A DNA stretch of 64,000 nt from Listeria cossartiae subsp. cossartiae (GCF_014224155.1 NZ_JAASUI010000005.1:1-64000), one strand, 5' to 3'; numbered from the stretch's first letter, positions 42,239 through 53,882 are shown. Translations and numbers: made by a program. Notes: a model not told the origin generated them from the sequence alone.

Positions 42239-45200
42239 ATGACACTTCAAATAATTGCTGGTAAATCAGGAACAGGCAAGACAACTTATTTAATGGATGA
42301 AGTTGGAGCAAAAATCAAACAAAATTCCAAGACTTATATTTTTATCGTTCCAGATCAAATGACATTTCAGATGGAGACGAGCTTTTTAAATAAAGAAAAT
42401 TTAGCGGGTATGCTTGGGACACAAATATTCAGCTTTAGTCGTTTGGCATGGAAAATCCTTCAGGAAACAGGCGGGTTATCCAAGACTTTTCTAAGTCAAA
42501 CAGGAATCGAAATGGTTATCCGAAAAGCTGCACTTGATCAAAAAGATGAATTAAAGATTTTTTCTAAAGCTACTTCTAGAAAGGGCTTTTATTCAGAGTT
42601 AGCAAATTTATTTAAAGAAATGAAACAAGAAGAAGTTTCTATAGAAGATATGGTTAACAGCGCTACCAATTTGTCTACAAGTGTAAACAGCAAAGTTCAT
42701 GATATTTCACTGATTTATCAAAAGTATGAAGAACTGTTAGCAGATAAGTTTCTCGAAAATGAAGACTATTTGAGATTACTTGCAGAGAAAATTGTAGAAA
42801 GCGATTATCTAAATCAGACTGAAATAGTCATTGATGGTTTTACTTCTTTTTCAAAACAAGAACTCTCCGTCATTGGAGAATTAATGCGGAAATGTGATAA
42901 AGTGACAGTTTCGCTAACTTTAAATGTTCCTGAAATCCAACAGGGTTTAGATGAATACAGTATGTTTAAGGCGAGTACGGAAGCTTACTATGCTTTATTA
43001 GATTTGGCTAAATCGAACGGAATTCAAGTAGAGCAAGAGAAGTTTTTATTAGAAAACCAACGAGCAAAAACAGACTCGTTAGAATTTCTAGCAAATGCTT
43101 GGGGTCATAATAAATTTATGGCTTTCAAAGGAGAGCCCAGCAATTTAAAAATTCATCAAGCGAACAATAGACGTGCAGAAATCGAAGGGATAGCACGCGA
43201 AATCAGGCAGCTTACATTGAGTGGCTATAGATATAGAGATATGGCCATTTTGACAAGGAACCTTGGAGATTATGATATTTTATGTGAAACAGTAATGGAA
43301 TCATATGGTATTCCAATCTTCATTGATAAAAAAAGAGCCATGGCCAAACACCCGTTTATTGAGTTTATTCGTTCCAGCTTAGATGCTATTCTATTTAATT
43401 GGAAGTATGAACCTATTTTCCAAGCAGTTAAAACAGAATTTTTCTTTGATATCACAGATAATTCAAGTGACTTGCGACGTAAATCAGATATACTAGAAAA
43501 TTATGTACTAGAAAACGGTATTCAAAATAAATGGAAGTGGGAAAAAGAAGGTGATTGGATTTACCGGAAAATTCGGGGACTCTCTACAAATCTACTACCG
43601 CAAACGGATGAAGAAATCCATACACAATCTATTATAAATGACATGAGAGACATGATAGTAACGCCTCTCTCGACATTGGAAAGTAATTTACGCAAAGCGA
43701 GTACTGGAATGGAATTTGCACTAGCGCTCTATCATTATTTAGAACAAGTAAAAGCTGTAGAGCGATTGGAATCATGGAGACAACGAGCAGAAGAGCAAGG
43801 TTATTTAGAACTTGCCAGAGAACATGAGCAAGCATGGAGTTCTATTTCTGCCCTTTTGGATGAATTTGTAGAGGTTCTAGGCGAGGAAACCTTAGAGCTA
43901 ATTAGCTTTACGGAAATCATTACAACAGGCTTAGACGCGCTTGAATTTTCGCTTTTACCACCTTCCTTAGATCAAGTTGTTTTAGCTGATATGGAAAACG
44001 CAAAGTTACTAGATATGAAAGTTATTTTTGCGATTGGAATGAATGACGGTGTGATGCCACTTCGACAAAAAGATAAAGGTATTCTGTCTGATCAAGATCG
44101 AGATGCTTTACGTGCAGAAGATAGTAATTTAAAGCCATCAGCTAAAAATAATATTGGTGAAGAAGATTTATTAGCATATAAAATTATTAGTCTACCAAGC
44201 GATAAGTTGTTTCTTAGTTATCCAGCTGCTGATGAAGAAGGCAAAGTTCTTAGCGAATCAAACTATCTAAGAAAAATAAAAGGTCAGTTTAAAGAATTAA
44301 ACGAATCGGTTTACTTAACAGATCCGAGTTTATTAAGTGATGAAGAACAAAGTAATTATATTCGCTCCAAACAAGCAGCATTAGGGTTGTTGACAAGTCA
44401 ATTGCAAATGTACAAACGTGGTTATCCACTATCTATTGTGTGGTGGGATGCTTATAATAGCTATTTTGAAGATGCCAAAGAATCCAGAATGGCAAAACAA
44501 ATATTGTCTAGTTTATATTATGAAAATAAGACTAAGCCTTTACAAGAAACAACAGCCAAAAATTTATTTGGAGAAACTATTCATGCTAGTGTTTCTCGAA
44601 TGGAGAAATTTTTCAGCTGCGAATTCCAACATTTTGCGCAATATGGATTAAAACTAGAAGAACGAGGTCATTTTCAGTTGCAAGCTGTAGATATGGGAGA
44701 GATTTTCCATGGTGCTATGGAGTGGATTTCAGCTGAATTAAAACGAAATAATTTAGACTGGGGCAATTTAACAGAGGAAGAATGTCGACAAATGGCGAAA
44801 CTAGCGATGACATTTTTAGCACCGAAGATTCAGCATGAGATTTTGCTAAGCTCCAAACGAATGGAATACATTCAATATAAGTTACTCCAAATTATAACGA
44901 GAGCGACCACGGTCTTAAATGAGCAAGCCAAAAGCAGTGCATTTCGTCCAGTAGGCTTAGAGGTGGATTTCGGGCTAAAAGGAGATATTCCACCATTAAA
45001 AATCCCCTTACAGTCCAATAGTGAACTCCTTTTGCAAGGACGAATTGATAGAATAGATATGGCGGAACAGGATGATCGAACATTCCTTCGAATCATTGAT
45101 TATAAATCTAGTTCGCATGATCTGGCGCTTACTGAGGTCTATTATGGATTAGCGCTACAAATGCTTACTTATTTAGATATTGTTGTAACAAATGCACAAA

Positions 45201-45712
45201 AAATGATTGGGAAAACTGCAGAACCAGCGGGCGTGCTGTATTTCCATATGCACAATCAATTTGTGCAAGCGGAAAAGGAACTAAGTGATGAAGCTATCGC
45301 AAAAGAATTACAAAAAAGTTCCAAAATGAAAGGATTGATTTTATCAGATCCAGTGGCGGTATCATTAATGGATACGACACTGGAAAAAGGAAAATCATCC
45401 CATATTATTCCAGCAGAAATTAAGCAAAATGGTGATTTAAGTGCGAGGTCAAGGACAGCTACAAAAGCAGAATTTGATAAAATGCGCCAATTTGTGCGAC
45501 ATAAATACCAAGAAGCTGGTAATAAAATACTTGATGGGGCAGTCGCGATTAACCCTTATAAATTAAAAGAAAGAACCCCTTGCCAATTTTGTAGTTTCCG
45601 TTCTTTCTGTGGATTTGACCCATCTCTAACCAGCAATCAATATAGACATTTAACAAATGAAAAGTCAGAAACAATTTTAACAAAAATGGATGTAGAAGGA
45701 GGGGCGCAGTAG
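42239..45712 (+). CDS. addB: ATP-dependent nuclease subunit AddB
   Basis: A 1157-residue protein, the usual AddB length. Walker A GKSGTGKT at 8-15; the nuclease motif [12 protein letters not shown] lies near residue 955; the four iron-sulfur cluster cysteines are Cys794, Cys1115, Cys1118 and Cys1124 ([12 protein letters not shown]). With AddA it resects double-strand breaks and responds to Chi sites in recombination repair. I chose ATG 42239, behind GGTGGTGAGG. The addA gene starts one base after its stop codon. Confidence 0.96.
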   Translation: MTLQIIAGKSGTGKTTYLMDEVGAKIKQNSKTYIFIVPDQMTFQMETSFLNKENLAGMLGTQIFSFSRLAWKILQETGGLSKTFLSQTGIEMVIRKAALDQKDELKIFSKATSRKGFYSELANLFKEMKQEEVSIEDMVNSATNLSTSVNSKVHDISLIYQKYEELLADKFLENEDYLRLLAEKIVESDYLNQTEIVIDGFTSFSKQELSVIGELMRKCDKVTVSLTLNVPEIQQGLDEYSMFKASTEAYYALLDLAKSNGIQVEQEKFLLENQRAKTDSLEFLANAWGHNKFMAFKGEPSNLKIHQANNRRAEIEGIAREIRQLTLSGYRYRDMAILTRNLGDYDILCETVMESYGIPIFIDKKRAMAKHPFIEFIRSSLDAILFNWKYEPIFQAVKTEFFFDITDNSSDLRRKSDILENYVLENGIQNKWKWEKEGDWIYRKIRGLSTNLLPQTDEEIHTQSIINDMRDMIVTPLSTLESNLRKASTGMEFALALYHYLEQVKAVERLESWRQRAEEQGYLELAREHEQAWSSISALLDEFVEVLGEETLELISFTEIITTGLDALEFSLLPPSLDQVVLADMENAKLLDMKVIFAIGMNDGVMPLRQKDKGILSDQDRDALRAEDSNLKPSAKNNIGEEDLLAYKIISLPSDKLFLSYPAADEEGKVLSESNYLRKIKGQFKELNESVYLTDPSLLSDEEQSNYIRSKQAALGLLTSQLQMYKRGYPLSIVWWDAYNSYFEDAKESRMAKQILSSLYYENKTKPLQETTAKNLFGETIHASVSRMEKFFSCEFQHFAQYGLKLEERGHFQLQAVDMGEIFHGAMEWISAELKRNNLDWGNLTEEECRQMAKLAMTFLAPKIQHEILLSSKRMEYIQYKLLQIITRATTVLNEQAKSSAFRPVGLEVDFGLKGDIPPLKIPLQSNSELLLQGRIDRIDMAEQDDRTFLRIIDYKSSSHDLALTEVYYGLALQMLTYLDIVVTNAQKMIGKTAEPAGVLYFHMHNQFVQAEKELSDEAIAKELQKSSKMKGLILSDPVAVSLMDTTLEKGKSSHIIPAEIKQNGDLSARSRTATKAEFDKMRQFVRHKYQEAGNKILDGAVAINPYKLKERTPCQFCSFRSFCGFDPSLTSNQYRHLTNEKSETILTKMDVEGGAQ

Positions 45713-45713
45713 T

Positions 45714-48700
45714 ATGAGTTTTGACATACCATTAAAACCAACTGATTCTTTATGGACGGATGACCAGTGGAAAGCCATTCAAGCAAAAGGAAATAATGTA
45801 CTTGTAGCTGCTGCTGCGGGCTCTGGGAAAACGGCTGTTCTAGTTACTAGAATCATTGAAAGATTAATAGATGAATCGGCTAACTTAAATGTAGACGAGT
45901 TACTTATTGTGACTTTTACAAATGCGTCTGCTGCAGAAATGAAATTTAGAATAGGAAAAGGTTTGGAGGAAGCTTTAGAACAAAATCCAGATTCTGCCCA
46001 TTTGAAAAGGCAAGTAGCTTTACTTAACTATGCCTCTATTTCCACACTTCATTCCTTCTGTTTAGAAATTATTAGAAAATATTATTTTGAAGCAGATATA
46101 GATCCAAGTTTTCGCTTAATTGAGCCAATTGAAAGTAGCATGATTCGAGATGAAGTTTTGGAAGAACTGCTGGAAAAAGAATACAGTATTGCAAACAACG
46201 AGGCTTTTTTTCACTTGGTAGAATCGTTCACCGGAGATCGATCTGATGTAGAATTGCATATGCTAATATCTAAACTCTATGATTTCTCTAGGGCAAATCC
46301 GGACCCGAATGCATGGCTAGAAACAATGGTAGATTTCTATAATACTGAAGAAATTACTTCGATTACAGAATTACCCTATTTTCCAATCATTAAAGAAGAT
46401 ATTGAATTAAGAGTTAATCAAGCTAAAAACTACTTGTTGAATGCGATAGATTATGCAAACGAAAATGGAGGTCCAGCACCATATTTACCTACATTAGAAA
46501 ATGATTTAGCTCAAATTAATGCATTATCAGCGCTGGATTGGACTAGCTGGGAGAATCTAAAGTTAGCCACTGAAAGCATTGATTTCAAACGAATTCCAAC
46601 ACTAAAAAATAAAAGTGACTACGATGAAGTATATGTCGAAGAAACAAAAAAATTCCGAGACGCTGCAAAAAAAGAAATTAAAAACATCGCGATAGACTGG
46701 TTTTCGAGAGCAGAAACCAATTATTTGGCGGATTTAGAAAAAATGAAACCAGACATTCAAACTTTGAGTGAATTAGTAAAAAGTTTCGCCAAGCATTTCT
46801 TTGAAGAAAAACAACAACGAGGCGTATTGGATTTTAATGATTTAGAACACTTAGCCTTAAAAATTTTATTAAAAGGCAACGAAGCGTCGGAAGTTGCTCA
46901 CAATTATCAAAAACAATTTAAAGAAGTATTAATCGATGAATACCAAGATACTAATATGGTCCAAGAAACTATCTTACGCCTTGTAACTAATCCAGATGAT
47001 AAGCAAGGAAATTTATTTATGGTTGGAGATGTAAAGCAATCTATTTATCGGTTCCGTTTAGCCGAGCCAACTTTATTTATGACGAAGTATCAAGCATATC
47101 AGCAAGACGGTAATGGAACTGGGATACGTATTGATTTATCGCAAAACTTCAGAAGTAGAAAAGAAGTACTCGACGCAACCAATTTCATCTTTCACCAATT
47201 GATGGATAGACATATTGCAGAAATTGACTATGATTCAGCTGCAGAGTTGACTTTAGGCGCAAATTTTCCAGAAACAAATGAAATGGCGACAGAACTTTTA
47301 TTGATTGATATGAAATCAGAAGAGAAAGAAACGGAAGATGAATTATCGCCACAAGAATTGCAGAAAAACCAAGTAGAATCACGCGCAATTGCAATGAAAA
47401 TTAGAGATATGATAGATAACAAGTTTCCAATTTATGATAAAAAATTAAAGCAAAATAGACCTATTCAATACCGGGATATAGTTATTTTGGCGCGGGCGAT
47501 GACAAGTGCTCCGGATATGGAAGAGGCAATGAAAGGTGAAGATATTCCGTTTTATGCTAATAATAATTCTGGCTATTTTGAAACGACAGAAGTAGCCACG
47601 ATGATTGCACTTATGAAAGTGATTGACAATCCTTATCAAGATATTCCGCTTGCTGCTGTACTACGTTCACCGATAATCGGTTTAAATGAAGAGGAACTTG
47701 GACAAGTACGTATGGCGAAGAAAAATGGCTATTTCTTTGATGCTTTATTAGTATATAAGGATATAACCGTCTCAGAAACAGCAGATAAAATAAGTGCCTT
47801 TATTCAGCAACTAAATACTTGGCGCGAATTATCTATCCGAGAAAATTTAACTTCTTTAATTTGGCAAATTTACCAAGAAACGAACTTCTATGAATTTGTT
47901 GGTGGATTACCTGGTGGCAAACAGCGCCAAGCTAATTTACGAGCTCTGTATGATCGTGCGAATCAATACGAAAAGACTTCCTTCCGTGGCTTGTTCCGTT
48001 TCGTTCGCTTTGTCGAGCGTTTGGAAGTTCGCGGTGATGACTTAGGAACAGCAAAGACACTTGGTGAAAAAGAAGATGTCGTTCGGATGATGACTATCCA
48101 TGCCAGTAAAGGACTAGAATTTCCCGTGGTAATCGTCTCTGGACTAAGTAGGAAATTTAATATGCGTGATATTTATAGTAAAACACTGCTAGACAAAGAT
48201 TACGGATTTGCATCTAATTATCGAGATATCCAGAAAATGATTGTTTATCCGACTATTATGCAACAAGCTATTAAACAAAAAAAATCTCGCGAAATGATTG
48301 CGGAAGAAATGCGTGTTTTATACGTTGCCCTCACTCGTGCGGAAGAAAAGTTGATTTTGACGGCTACTGTACCAGATTTTGAAAAAACAAGTAAGAACTG
48401 GTTGCAAGTTGCCAAAGGAAAAGAAACTATTCTACCAGCAGCAACAAGAGCAAAGGCGAAGTGCTATTTGGATTGGATAGGAAACGCGACTATTAGACAT
48501 GAAAGCTTTAAAGATTTATTGTGTGAAGAAATGATTCAAACACTTCCGACAGGCATGAAGCTCCAGATTGAAATCAAAACGAAAGAAATGTTTTTAGCAA
48601 GTGAACTAGAAAAATCAAAATCGGACAATTGGTTGGAAAATATAAAGGAACATCAACCAGTACCTGTTCAAAGCCCATATAAGGACGAAATTCAGCGATA

Positions 48701-49421
48701 TATGAACTATGAGTACGGAAACGAGGCGGCGACAGAAATTCGTGCTAAACAGTCCGTAACAGAGCTTAAACGGCAATTCTCTTTGCAAGATAGCTGGAGT
48801 GATACCACTTTGCTAAAAGAATTTCAAAAAGTATCACTAGATAGACCAAAGTTTTTACAACAAAATAAGTTATCGGCAACAGAAATTGGTACAGCAATGC
48901 ATACCCTTATGCAAGCAGTTTCGTTAGAGAGTCAGCCGTCGAAGGAAGATTTAGAGCAACTTTTACAAACGATGCGTGAAAAAGATATCTTAACCGAGGC
49001 GCAAATTAAAGCAATCAATATACAACAAATAATAGGTTTCTTTGAATCGCCATTAGGAAAAACGATGTTACAGAAAAAAGACCTAGTCAAGCGCGAAGTA
49101 CCTTTCAGTTATTTGCTCCCTGTATCCAAACTATATGAACAAGCTGATATAGACGAACGCGTGCTCATTCAAGGTGTTGTTGATAGTATGATTGAAGAGG
49201 AAGAATCAATTATTTTAATTGACTATAAAACAGACAAAATTGAAGGGCGATATGCGGATTGGGAAGCTGCTGAAAAAGTAATGAAAGAACGATATCAAAT
49301 ACAGATTAAGCTTTATGCAGAATCAATCCAAGCTATTAGTGGAAAAAAAGTAACGAAAGCATATCTATATTTCTTCGATGGACAACATATATGCCAAATA
49401 AACACAAAGGAAGGTCTTTAA
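45714..49421 (+). CDS. addA: ATP-dependent helicase/nuclease subunit AddA
   Basis: A 1235-residue UvrD-family helicase with C-terminal nuclease. Walker A AAAGSGKT (33-40), motif II LIDEYQDTNMVQE, motif III GDVKQSIYRFR, motif V MTIHASKGLEFPVV, motif VI VLYVALTRAEEKL, and the nuclease core SIILIDYKTD near 1165. It provides 3'-5' unwinding and cutting in the AddAB complex. AAGGAGG lies about 15 nt upstream of ATG within the end of addB. Confidence 0.97.
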   Translation: MSFDIPLKPTDSLWTDDQWKAIQAKGNNVLVAAAAGSGKTAVLVTRIIERLIDESANLNVDELLIVTFTNASAAEMKFRIGKGLEEALEQNPDSAHLKRQVALLNYASISTLHSFCLEIIRKYYFEADIDPSFRLIEPIESSMIRDEVLEELLEKEYSIANNEAFFHLVESFTGDRSDVELHMLISKLYDFSRANPDPNAWLETMVDFYNTEEITSITELPYFPIIKEDIELRVNQAKNYLLNAIDYANENGGPAPYLPTLENDLAQINALSALDWTSWENLKLATESIDFKRIPTLKNKSDYDEVYVEETKKFRDAAKKEIKNIAIDWFSRAETNYLADLEKMKPDIQTLSELVKSFAKHFFEEKQQRGVLDFNDLEHLALKILLKGNEASEVAHNYQKQFKEVLIDEYQDTNMVQETILRLVTNPDDKQGNLFMVGDVKQSIYRFRLAEPTLFMTKYQAYQQDGNGTGIRIDLSQNFRSRKEVLDATNFIFHQLMDRHIAEIDYDSAAELTLGANFPETNEMATELLLIDMKSEEKETEDELSPQELQKNQVESRAIAMKIRDMIDNKFPIYDKKLKQNRPIQYRDIVILARAMTSAPDMEEAMKGEDIPFYANNNSGYFETTEVATMIALMKVIDNPYQDIPLAAVLRSPIIGLNEEELGQVRMAKKNGYFFDALLVYKDITVSETADKISAFIQQLNTWRELSIRENLTSLIWQIYQETNFYEFVGGLPGGKQRQANLRALYDRANQYEKTSFRGLFRFVRFVERLEVRGDDLGTAKTLGEKEDVVRMMTIHASKGLEFPVVIVSGLSRKFNMRDIYSKTLLDKDYGFASNYRDIQKMIVYPTIMQQAIKQKKSREMIAEEMRVLYVALTRAEEKLILTATVPDFEKTSKNWLQVAKGKETILPAATRAKAKCYLDWIGNATIRHESFKDLLCEEMIQTLPTGMKLQIEIKTKEMFLASELEKSKSDNWLENIKEHQPVPVQSPYKDEIQRYMNYEYGNEAATEIRAKQSVTELKRQFSLQDSWSDTTLLKEFQKVSLDRPKFLQQNKLSATEIGTAMHTLMQAVSLESQPSKEDLEQLLQTMREKDILTEAQIKAINIQQIIGFFESPLGKTMLQKKDLVKREVPFSYLLPVSKLYEQADIDERVLIQGVVDSMIEEEESIILIDYKTDKIEGRYADWEAAEKVMKERYQIQIKLYAESIQAISGKKVTKAYLYFFDGQHICQINTKEGL

Positions 49422-50270
49422 ATGAAATGGTTGAGTTATTTATATCAGGGGAACTTTGATTACGGCTTGTTAACACCTGAAAATAAAATTATCCCTTCAA
49501 AAACAATTTTTTTGAATCCGCCAGCAACCCTTTTGGATTTCATCAAAGAAAAACCAGCACTTCCTGAATTACAAGGAATCAAAGCGAATATCGATTTAGC
49601 TGATGTGGAAATTCAAATTCCTTTTACACCACCAAATAATATCATCGCTATTGGAAAAAATTATTATAATCATGTGTTGGAAATGGGAAGTAAAGAAGAT
49701 GTTCCGGAGCATATTCTTGTATTTACAAAGAGTGCTAATAGTTTGTTGCCACATAATGGACAGATTGAGCTTCATCAAAATATAACCGAGCAACTCGATT
49801 ATGAAGGAGAACTCGCAGTTATTATCGGGAAAGAAGTCAGAGATATATCCGAAAAAGAAGCATTATCTGCTATTTTTGGATTCACTATTTTAAATGATGT
49901 CACAGCGCGAGACCTTCAGAAAAAACATAAACAATTTTATATTGGGAAAAGCCTTGATGCAAGTTGCCCGATTGGTCCGTATGTACTTGAAAATGATGCA
50001 AGCGAAGAAATTACTTTTTATATTGAGACGAAGGTTAATGGTGAAGTGAGACAATCGGACTCTACAGATAAGTTTATATTTAGTTTAGCTCGAATTATTG
50101 CAGACCTATCAAAAGGACATACGCTAATTCCTGGTGATATAATAGCTACGGGAACTCCTAGTGGTGTAGGGAAAGGCATGAACCCACCAACTTTTTTACA
50201 AGAGGGGGACCTTATCGAAATTACTATCGATAAAATTGGAACATTAACTAATCAAGTAAGAAAATCTTAA
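49422..50270 (+). CDS. Fumarylacetoacetate hydrolase-family protein
   Basis: A 282-residue FAH-fold hydrolase. Metal-site and catalytic segments are [33 protein letters not shown] and [17 protein letters not shown]. Family members decarboxylate or hydrolyse small diketo acids such as oxaloacetate; the substrate here is unknown. It starts directly after the addA stop, so it is transcribed with addAB. Confidence 0.9.
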   Translation: MKWLSYLYQGNFDYGLLTPENKIIPSKTIFLNPPATLLDFIKEKPALPELQGIKANIDLADVEIQIPFTPPNNIIAIGKNYYNHVLEMGSKEDVPEHILVFTKSANSLLPHNGQIELHQNITEQLDYEGELAVIIGKEVRDISEKEALSAIFGFTILNDVTARDLQKKHKQFYIGKSLDASCPIGPYVLENDASEEITFYIETKVNGEVRQSDSTDKFIFSLARIIADLSKGHTLIPGDIIATGTPSGVGKGMNPPTFLQEGDLIEITIDKIGTLTNQVRKS

Positions 50271-50289
50271 AAAGGAAGAAGGAAGTATT

Positions 50290-50652
50290 ATGTGGGGTTA
50301 TATTCATTTAATTTCTTGGGTAGCCATTGTTGTATTAACAGTTACAGCTTTACTCATTTATTCCAAATCTGCAAAAAGTTTTACGATATTGCAAATGATT
50401 AATCGCGTTTTTTACATTCTCGTTATCCTAAGTGGAATTATGATGGTGCAGTACAGCGTGGAACAAAGCTGGATTCTAGCGATATTTAAAATTCTAATGG
50501 GGATTATTGTGATTGGCGTTGTAGAGATGCTGCTTAGTTATCGAAAACAACAAAAACCAACGGGCATGTTTTTAATGATTTTTGTTATTGTGGTAGTGAT
50601 TACGGTATCACTAGGCTTCTATTTGTCAGGCGGATACCCATTATTTAACTAA
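50290..50652 (+). CDS. yisL: YisL family membrane protein (DUF1516)
   Basis: A 120-residue protein with four hydrophobic segments and N-terminal [16 protein letters not shown], the start of YisL-like proteins. AGGAAGAAGG precedes ATG. Function unknown. Same operon as the FAH-family gene. Confidence 0.85.
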   Translation: MWGYIHLISWVAIVVLTVTALLIYSKSAKSFTILQMINRVFYILVILSGIMMVQYSVEQSWILAIFKILMGIIVIGVVEMLLSYRKQQKPTGMFLMIFVIVVVITVSLGFYLSGGYPLFN

Positions 50653-50735
50653 AAATCAAAAAAATAATGAAAAAGACTTCTCTTTTCTCTGGAAAGTTGG
50701 TATGTTATGTTAGGGCCAAAAAAGGAGAGAAGAAA

Positions 50736-51638
50736 ATGAGTTCAAAAATAGTATATAGAGAATATGCTAAAAAAACCGCCATTGCGATTATAGCAGCACT
50801 TTTAAACGCAATAGGCATGAACTTCTTTTTAATACCAGCACAAGTTTACGCTGCTGGATTAAATGGGGTTGCACAACTAGGTTCAGACATGTTACGTGAT
50901 TCAATGAATATTTCTATTTCGACAGGGCTGCTTGTTCTGTTATTAAATATTCCAGTGGCAATTTTAGGCTGGTTAAAAGTAGGGAAATCCTTTACTGTTT
51001 TCAGCTTTTTAACAGTTGCTTTTATGTCATTTTTCTTGATTGTTATTCCAGAAGTGCAAGTGTCCAACGATATTTTGCTTAATGCGATTTTTGGGGCCTT
51101 AATTGCTTCTGTAGGTATTGGTTTGGCTTTGAAATTTGGTATTTCTACTGGCGGACTTGATATCGTAGCAATGTACATAACAATTAAGACGGGGCGCTCT
51201 TTTGGAAAGTATTTCTTGCTTCTAAATGGTGTTATTATAATTGTCGCAGGGTTCGCCTATGATTGGACATTCGCGCTCTATACGCTGATTTCTTTGTATG
51301 TTCAAAGTAGAGTGATTGATATTATTCATACGAGACATCAGAAATTAACAGTGATGATTATGACGCAACACTCCGAGACTGTTATTAAAGCAATTCATGA
51401 AAACATGGTGCGGGGTATTACAGTTGTAGATGCGATGGGTGGCTACTCAAAAGAAGATGTAGCAATGCTAATTATGGTAATTACTCGTTATGAATTATAT
51501 GATATTACGCACATTGTCGGAGAATTTGACCCTAAAGCCTTTATTAATGTCATGGAGACCTCTAGCGTGTTCGGGGATTTCCGTTCTGAGGCAGACCAAA
51601 AATTGGCAATGGCAATGTATAAAAATAAAATGATGTAA
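50736..51638 (+). CDS. yitT: YitT family membrane protein (DUF161/DUF2179)
   Basis: A 300-residue protein with five to six membrane segments (residues 12-190) and a cytosolic DUF2179 domain (about 210-295, HQKLTVMIMTQHSETVIKAIHE). I chose ATG 50736, 8 nt after AAAGGAGAG; the longer frame adds 23 residues without a binding site. Function of the family is unknown. Confidence 0.88.
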   Translation: MSSKIVYREYAKKTAIAIIAALLNAIGMNFFLIPAQVYAAGLNGVAQLGSDMLRDSMNISISTGLLVLLLNIPVAILGWLKVGKSFTVFSFLTVAFMSFFLIVIPEVQVSNDILLNAIFGALIASVGIGLALKFGISTGGLDIVAMYITIKTGRSFGKYFLLLNGVIIIVAGFAYDWTFALYTLISLYVQSRVIDIIHTRHQKLTVMIMTQHSETVIKAIHENMVRGITVVDAMGGYSKEDVAMLIMVITRYELYDITHIVGEFDPKAFINVMETSSVFGDFRSEADQKLAMAMYKNKMM

Positions 51639-51715
51639 AAAAGCTGCAAGGTATGGCTCTTGAACCAAAAATTAGAATTCCTAACTTTTGTAAGACCATA
51701 CTTGCAGCTTTTTAT
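51637..51715. terminator. Long bidirectional terminator, yitT and HAD gene
   Basis: AAAAAGCTGCAAG-GTATGG pairs with CCATA-CTTGCAGCTTTTT, with a second hairpin inside (CAAAAATTAG/CTAACTTTTG). T runs flank it on both strands. The inner hairpin makes it longer than most in the window. Confidence 0.8.
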
Positions 51716-52527
51716 TATAAGTTTAAATTTTCTTCTAAATATAGAGCGATGCCATCATCTTGGTTGGAGGCGGTTACCACATTCGCTACGTTTTTTACGG
51801 ATTCAGCAGCATTGCCCATTGCAACACCAACGCCTGCATAATCTAGCATTTGTAAATCATTTGTCTCGTCGCCGAATGCAATGATATCTTTACGATCAAA
51901 GCCTAGTGTTTTGGCAGCAGCTTGAACGCCGATTGCTTTGTGGATCCCATATTTAATAATTTCCACTGCAGGCCAAGCAGATGCTCCCCATGTATGGTGG
52001 GAAATAACGCCAGAAAGTGATTCATCTAAATGTTTGCTGATTAAATCTAGTTGATCCATTTTCCCGAAAAATAATAAGGAAGTAGCATCGGATTGAATAG
52101 CATCACGGATATTTCCAAATACGATATTTTCCGTACCTAAATGGAATGTTTCAGGGACACTGTTGTTGTGTTCTTTCAAAAAGACATTGTCCTGTACTTC
52201 AGCCGCGATATTATCTAATGCAAAGTCGTTGGAGAAATCAAGTAACTCGTGAACAACATGTAAATCAATGGCATGATGGTATCCTTCAGCGAATGTAGTA
52301 AGTCTAGGATGATGATAAACAGCGCCGTTGAAATTAACAATCGGTGTGGTTAATCCAAGTTCGTGGTAGTAAGAACCGCTAATTCGGTATGGGCGGCCTG
52401 TTGCGATCATAACTTCATGACCAGCCATGCGTGCTTTTTCTAAAGTATTTTTTGTATGCGAGGAGATAGTTAAATCATCTCTAAGTGTTGTGCCGTCAAG
52501 GTCTAGTACGATTAATTTTTTAGACAT
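51715..52527 (-). CDS. HAD-superfamily Cof-type phosphatase
   Basis: A 270-residue YitU/Cof-like hydrolase with motif I VLDLDGTTLRDD, motif II IATGRPY and motif III/IV FGDETNDLQMLDYAG. I chose ATG 52527 behind AAAGGAG (8 nt); the frame extends 11 codons upstream without a binding site. Substrate probably a sugar or cofactor phosphate. Convergent with yitT. Confidence 0.88.
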   Translation of the reverse strand: MSKKLIVLDLDGTTLRDDLTISSHTKNTLEKARMAGHEVMIATGRPYRISGSYYHELGLTTPIVNFNGAVYHHPRLTTFAEGYHHAIDLHVVHELLDFSNDFALDNIAAEVQDNVFLKEHNNSVPETFHLGTENIVFGNIRDAIQSDATSLLFFGKMDQLDLISKHLDESLSGVISHHTWGASAWPAVEIIKYGIHKAIGVQAAAKTLGFDRKDIIAFGDETNDLQMLDYAGVGVAMGNAAESVKNVANVVTASNQDDGIALYLEENLNL

Positions 52528-52678
52528 AGTTTGCTCCTTTAATTCATATGGTTGGTTCAAAACTGCCCCTTCATGCTAAAATAAGGGCACACATTAATGA
52601 TAGACGTTAATCACAAATTTGTAAATGATTCCGACCTTTACAATAGCTTAATAAACCTTATAGAAATGAGGCTTCATA

Positions 52679-53431
52679 ATGATTCAAGTAGAAAATGAAC
52701 AAATTGCGGGAATACCAGTTTTACATATTAGCAATAGCGAAAATGCAGATAAAATGTTACCAACAATCATCTTTTATCATGGTTTTACTTCTCAAAAAGA
52801 ACTGTATTTACATTATGGATATTTGCTTGCACAGCGAGGTTTTCGTGTGGTTTTACCAGATGCGAAGTTGCACGGGGAGCGCCTTCAAGGAGCGAATCCA
52901 GAAGATCAAGCGACGTTCTTTTGGGATGTGATAGAAACGAATATCAAGGAATTCCCATTAATTATAGATGAACTAATTAAAGCTGGGAAAACAGACCCGA
53001 ATCGTATTGGTGTTGGTGGAGTTTCGATGGGAGCTATCACATCGCTTGGGCTTCTTGGGCAACATGAAGATATTAAAGTGGCAGTTAGCTTAATGGGAAG
53101 CGCGTATTACGTTGATTTTGCTAAGGAGCTATCTAAATATGCACTAGCACAAGGACTAACATTCCCTTATGACGTTGATGAGCGAATTTTATCCTTGCAA
53201 AAATACGACTTAACTCAAAATATTACTAAAATAAACAACCGTCCATTGCTACTTTGGCACGGTAAAAAAGATGATGTTGTACCGTTTGCTTATAGTGAAA
53301 AATTATATCAAACGCTTGTGGAAGATAGCTTGGCGGATAATGTGCAATTTATCATTGACGATAATGCGAAACACAAAGTTTCCGTCGAAGGAATGCTGCA
53401 AGGAGTTAGTTTTTTTGAGAAATTCTTATAA
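52679..53431 (+). CDS. Alpha/beta hydrolase (YitV-like esterase)
   Basis: A 250-residue alpha/beta hydrolase. The nucleophile elbow is GVGGVSMGAITSLG (Ser in GVSMG), with acid and histidine in LLWHGKKDDVVPF and DDNAKHKVS. It resembles the B. subtilis YitV group of uncharacterised esterases; in B. subtilis yitT, yitU, yitV and yitW are likewise neighbours. Substrate unknown. Confidence 0.88.
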   Translation: MIQVENEQIAGIPVLHISNSENADKMLPTIIFYHGFTSQKELYLHYGYLLAQRGFRVVLPDAKLHGERLQGANPEDQATFFWDVIETNIKEFPLIIDELIKAGKTDPNRIGVGGVSMGAITSLGLLGQHEDIKVAVSLMGSAYYVDFAKELSKYALAQGLTFPYDVDERILSLQKYDLTQNITKINNRPLLLWHGKKDDVVPFAYSEKLYQTLVEDSLADNVQFIIDDNAKHKVSVEGMLQGVSFFEKFL

Positions 53432-53446
53432 TGAAAATCATTCTCA
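53432..53446 (+). promoter_or_regulatory. Fur-box-like inverted repeat upstream of yitW
   Basis: TGAAAAT-C-ATTCTCA matches the 7-1-7 Fur/PerR core TGATAATNATTATCA at 12 of the 14 fixed positions. It lies just upstream of an extended -10 (TGATACAAT, 53451-53459), over the -35 region. Confidence 0.45.
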
Positions 53447-53495
53447 TATATGATACAATAAATGTACAAAATTGCAAAAAGGAGGCATATGCTTC

Positions 53496-53804
53496 ATGGA
53501 TGAGCAACTGAAAGAAAACCTAATGGGCGCACTAGAACAAGTTATCGATCCAGAACTTGGTATTGATATTGTGAACATTGGGCTTGTATATGATGTTGAG
53601 TTAGATGATGACGGGCTTTGCACAGTATCAATGACGCTTACAACAATGGGATGTCCGCTTGCTGGTATTTTGACTGAGCAAGTACAAATGGCGTTAAGTG
53701 ATATTCCAGAAGTGAAGGATACAAATGTAAACCTTGTTTGGAATCCACCTTGGACTAAAGATCGTATGTCACGCTATGCAAAAATAGCGCTCGGGATACG
53801 CTAA
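53496..53804 (+). CDS. yitW: DUF59/MIP18-family Fe-S assembly protein (SufT/YitW-like)
   Basis: A 102-residue protein covering one DUF59 domain. The conserved segments DPELGIDIVNIGLVYDV and LTTMGCPLA, with Cys that binds Fe or a cluster, are present. The SufT group aids maturation of iron-sulfur proteins. I chose ATG 53496, 10 nt after AAAGGAGG; an out-of-frame ATG lies at 53489. A Fur-like site upstream agrees with an iron link. Confidence 0.87.
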   Translation: MDEQLKENLMGALEQVIDPELGIDIVNIGLVYDVELDDDGLCTVSMTLTTMGCPLAGILTEQVQMALSDIPEVKDTNVNLVWNPPWTKDRMSRYAKIALGIR

Positions 53805-53810
53805 TTAAAT

Positions 53811-53858
53811 AAAAATGAGCAGGTAGAACGTATTTCGCGTTGTACCTGTTATTTTTAT
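53811..53858 (+). terminator. Terminator after yitW
   Basis: A long imperfect hairpin with core CAGGTA/TACCTG, an outer AAAAAT/ATTTTT stem, and a trailing T run. Confidence 0.75.
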
Positions 53859-53882
53859 AGAAATGAGTAGAGGAATAGAACG

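Noticed and set aside
44418..44651. A 77-codon plus-strand frame inside addB
   Set aside because: Out-of-frame shadow of a conserved gene without its own binding site.
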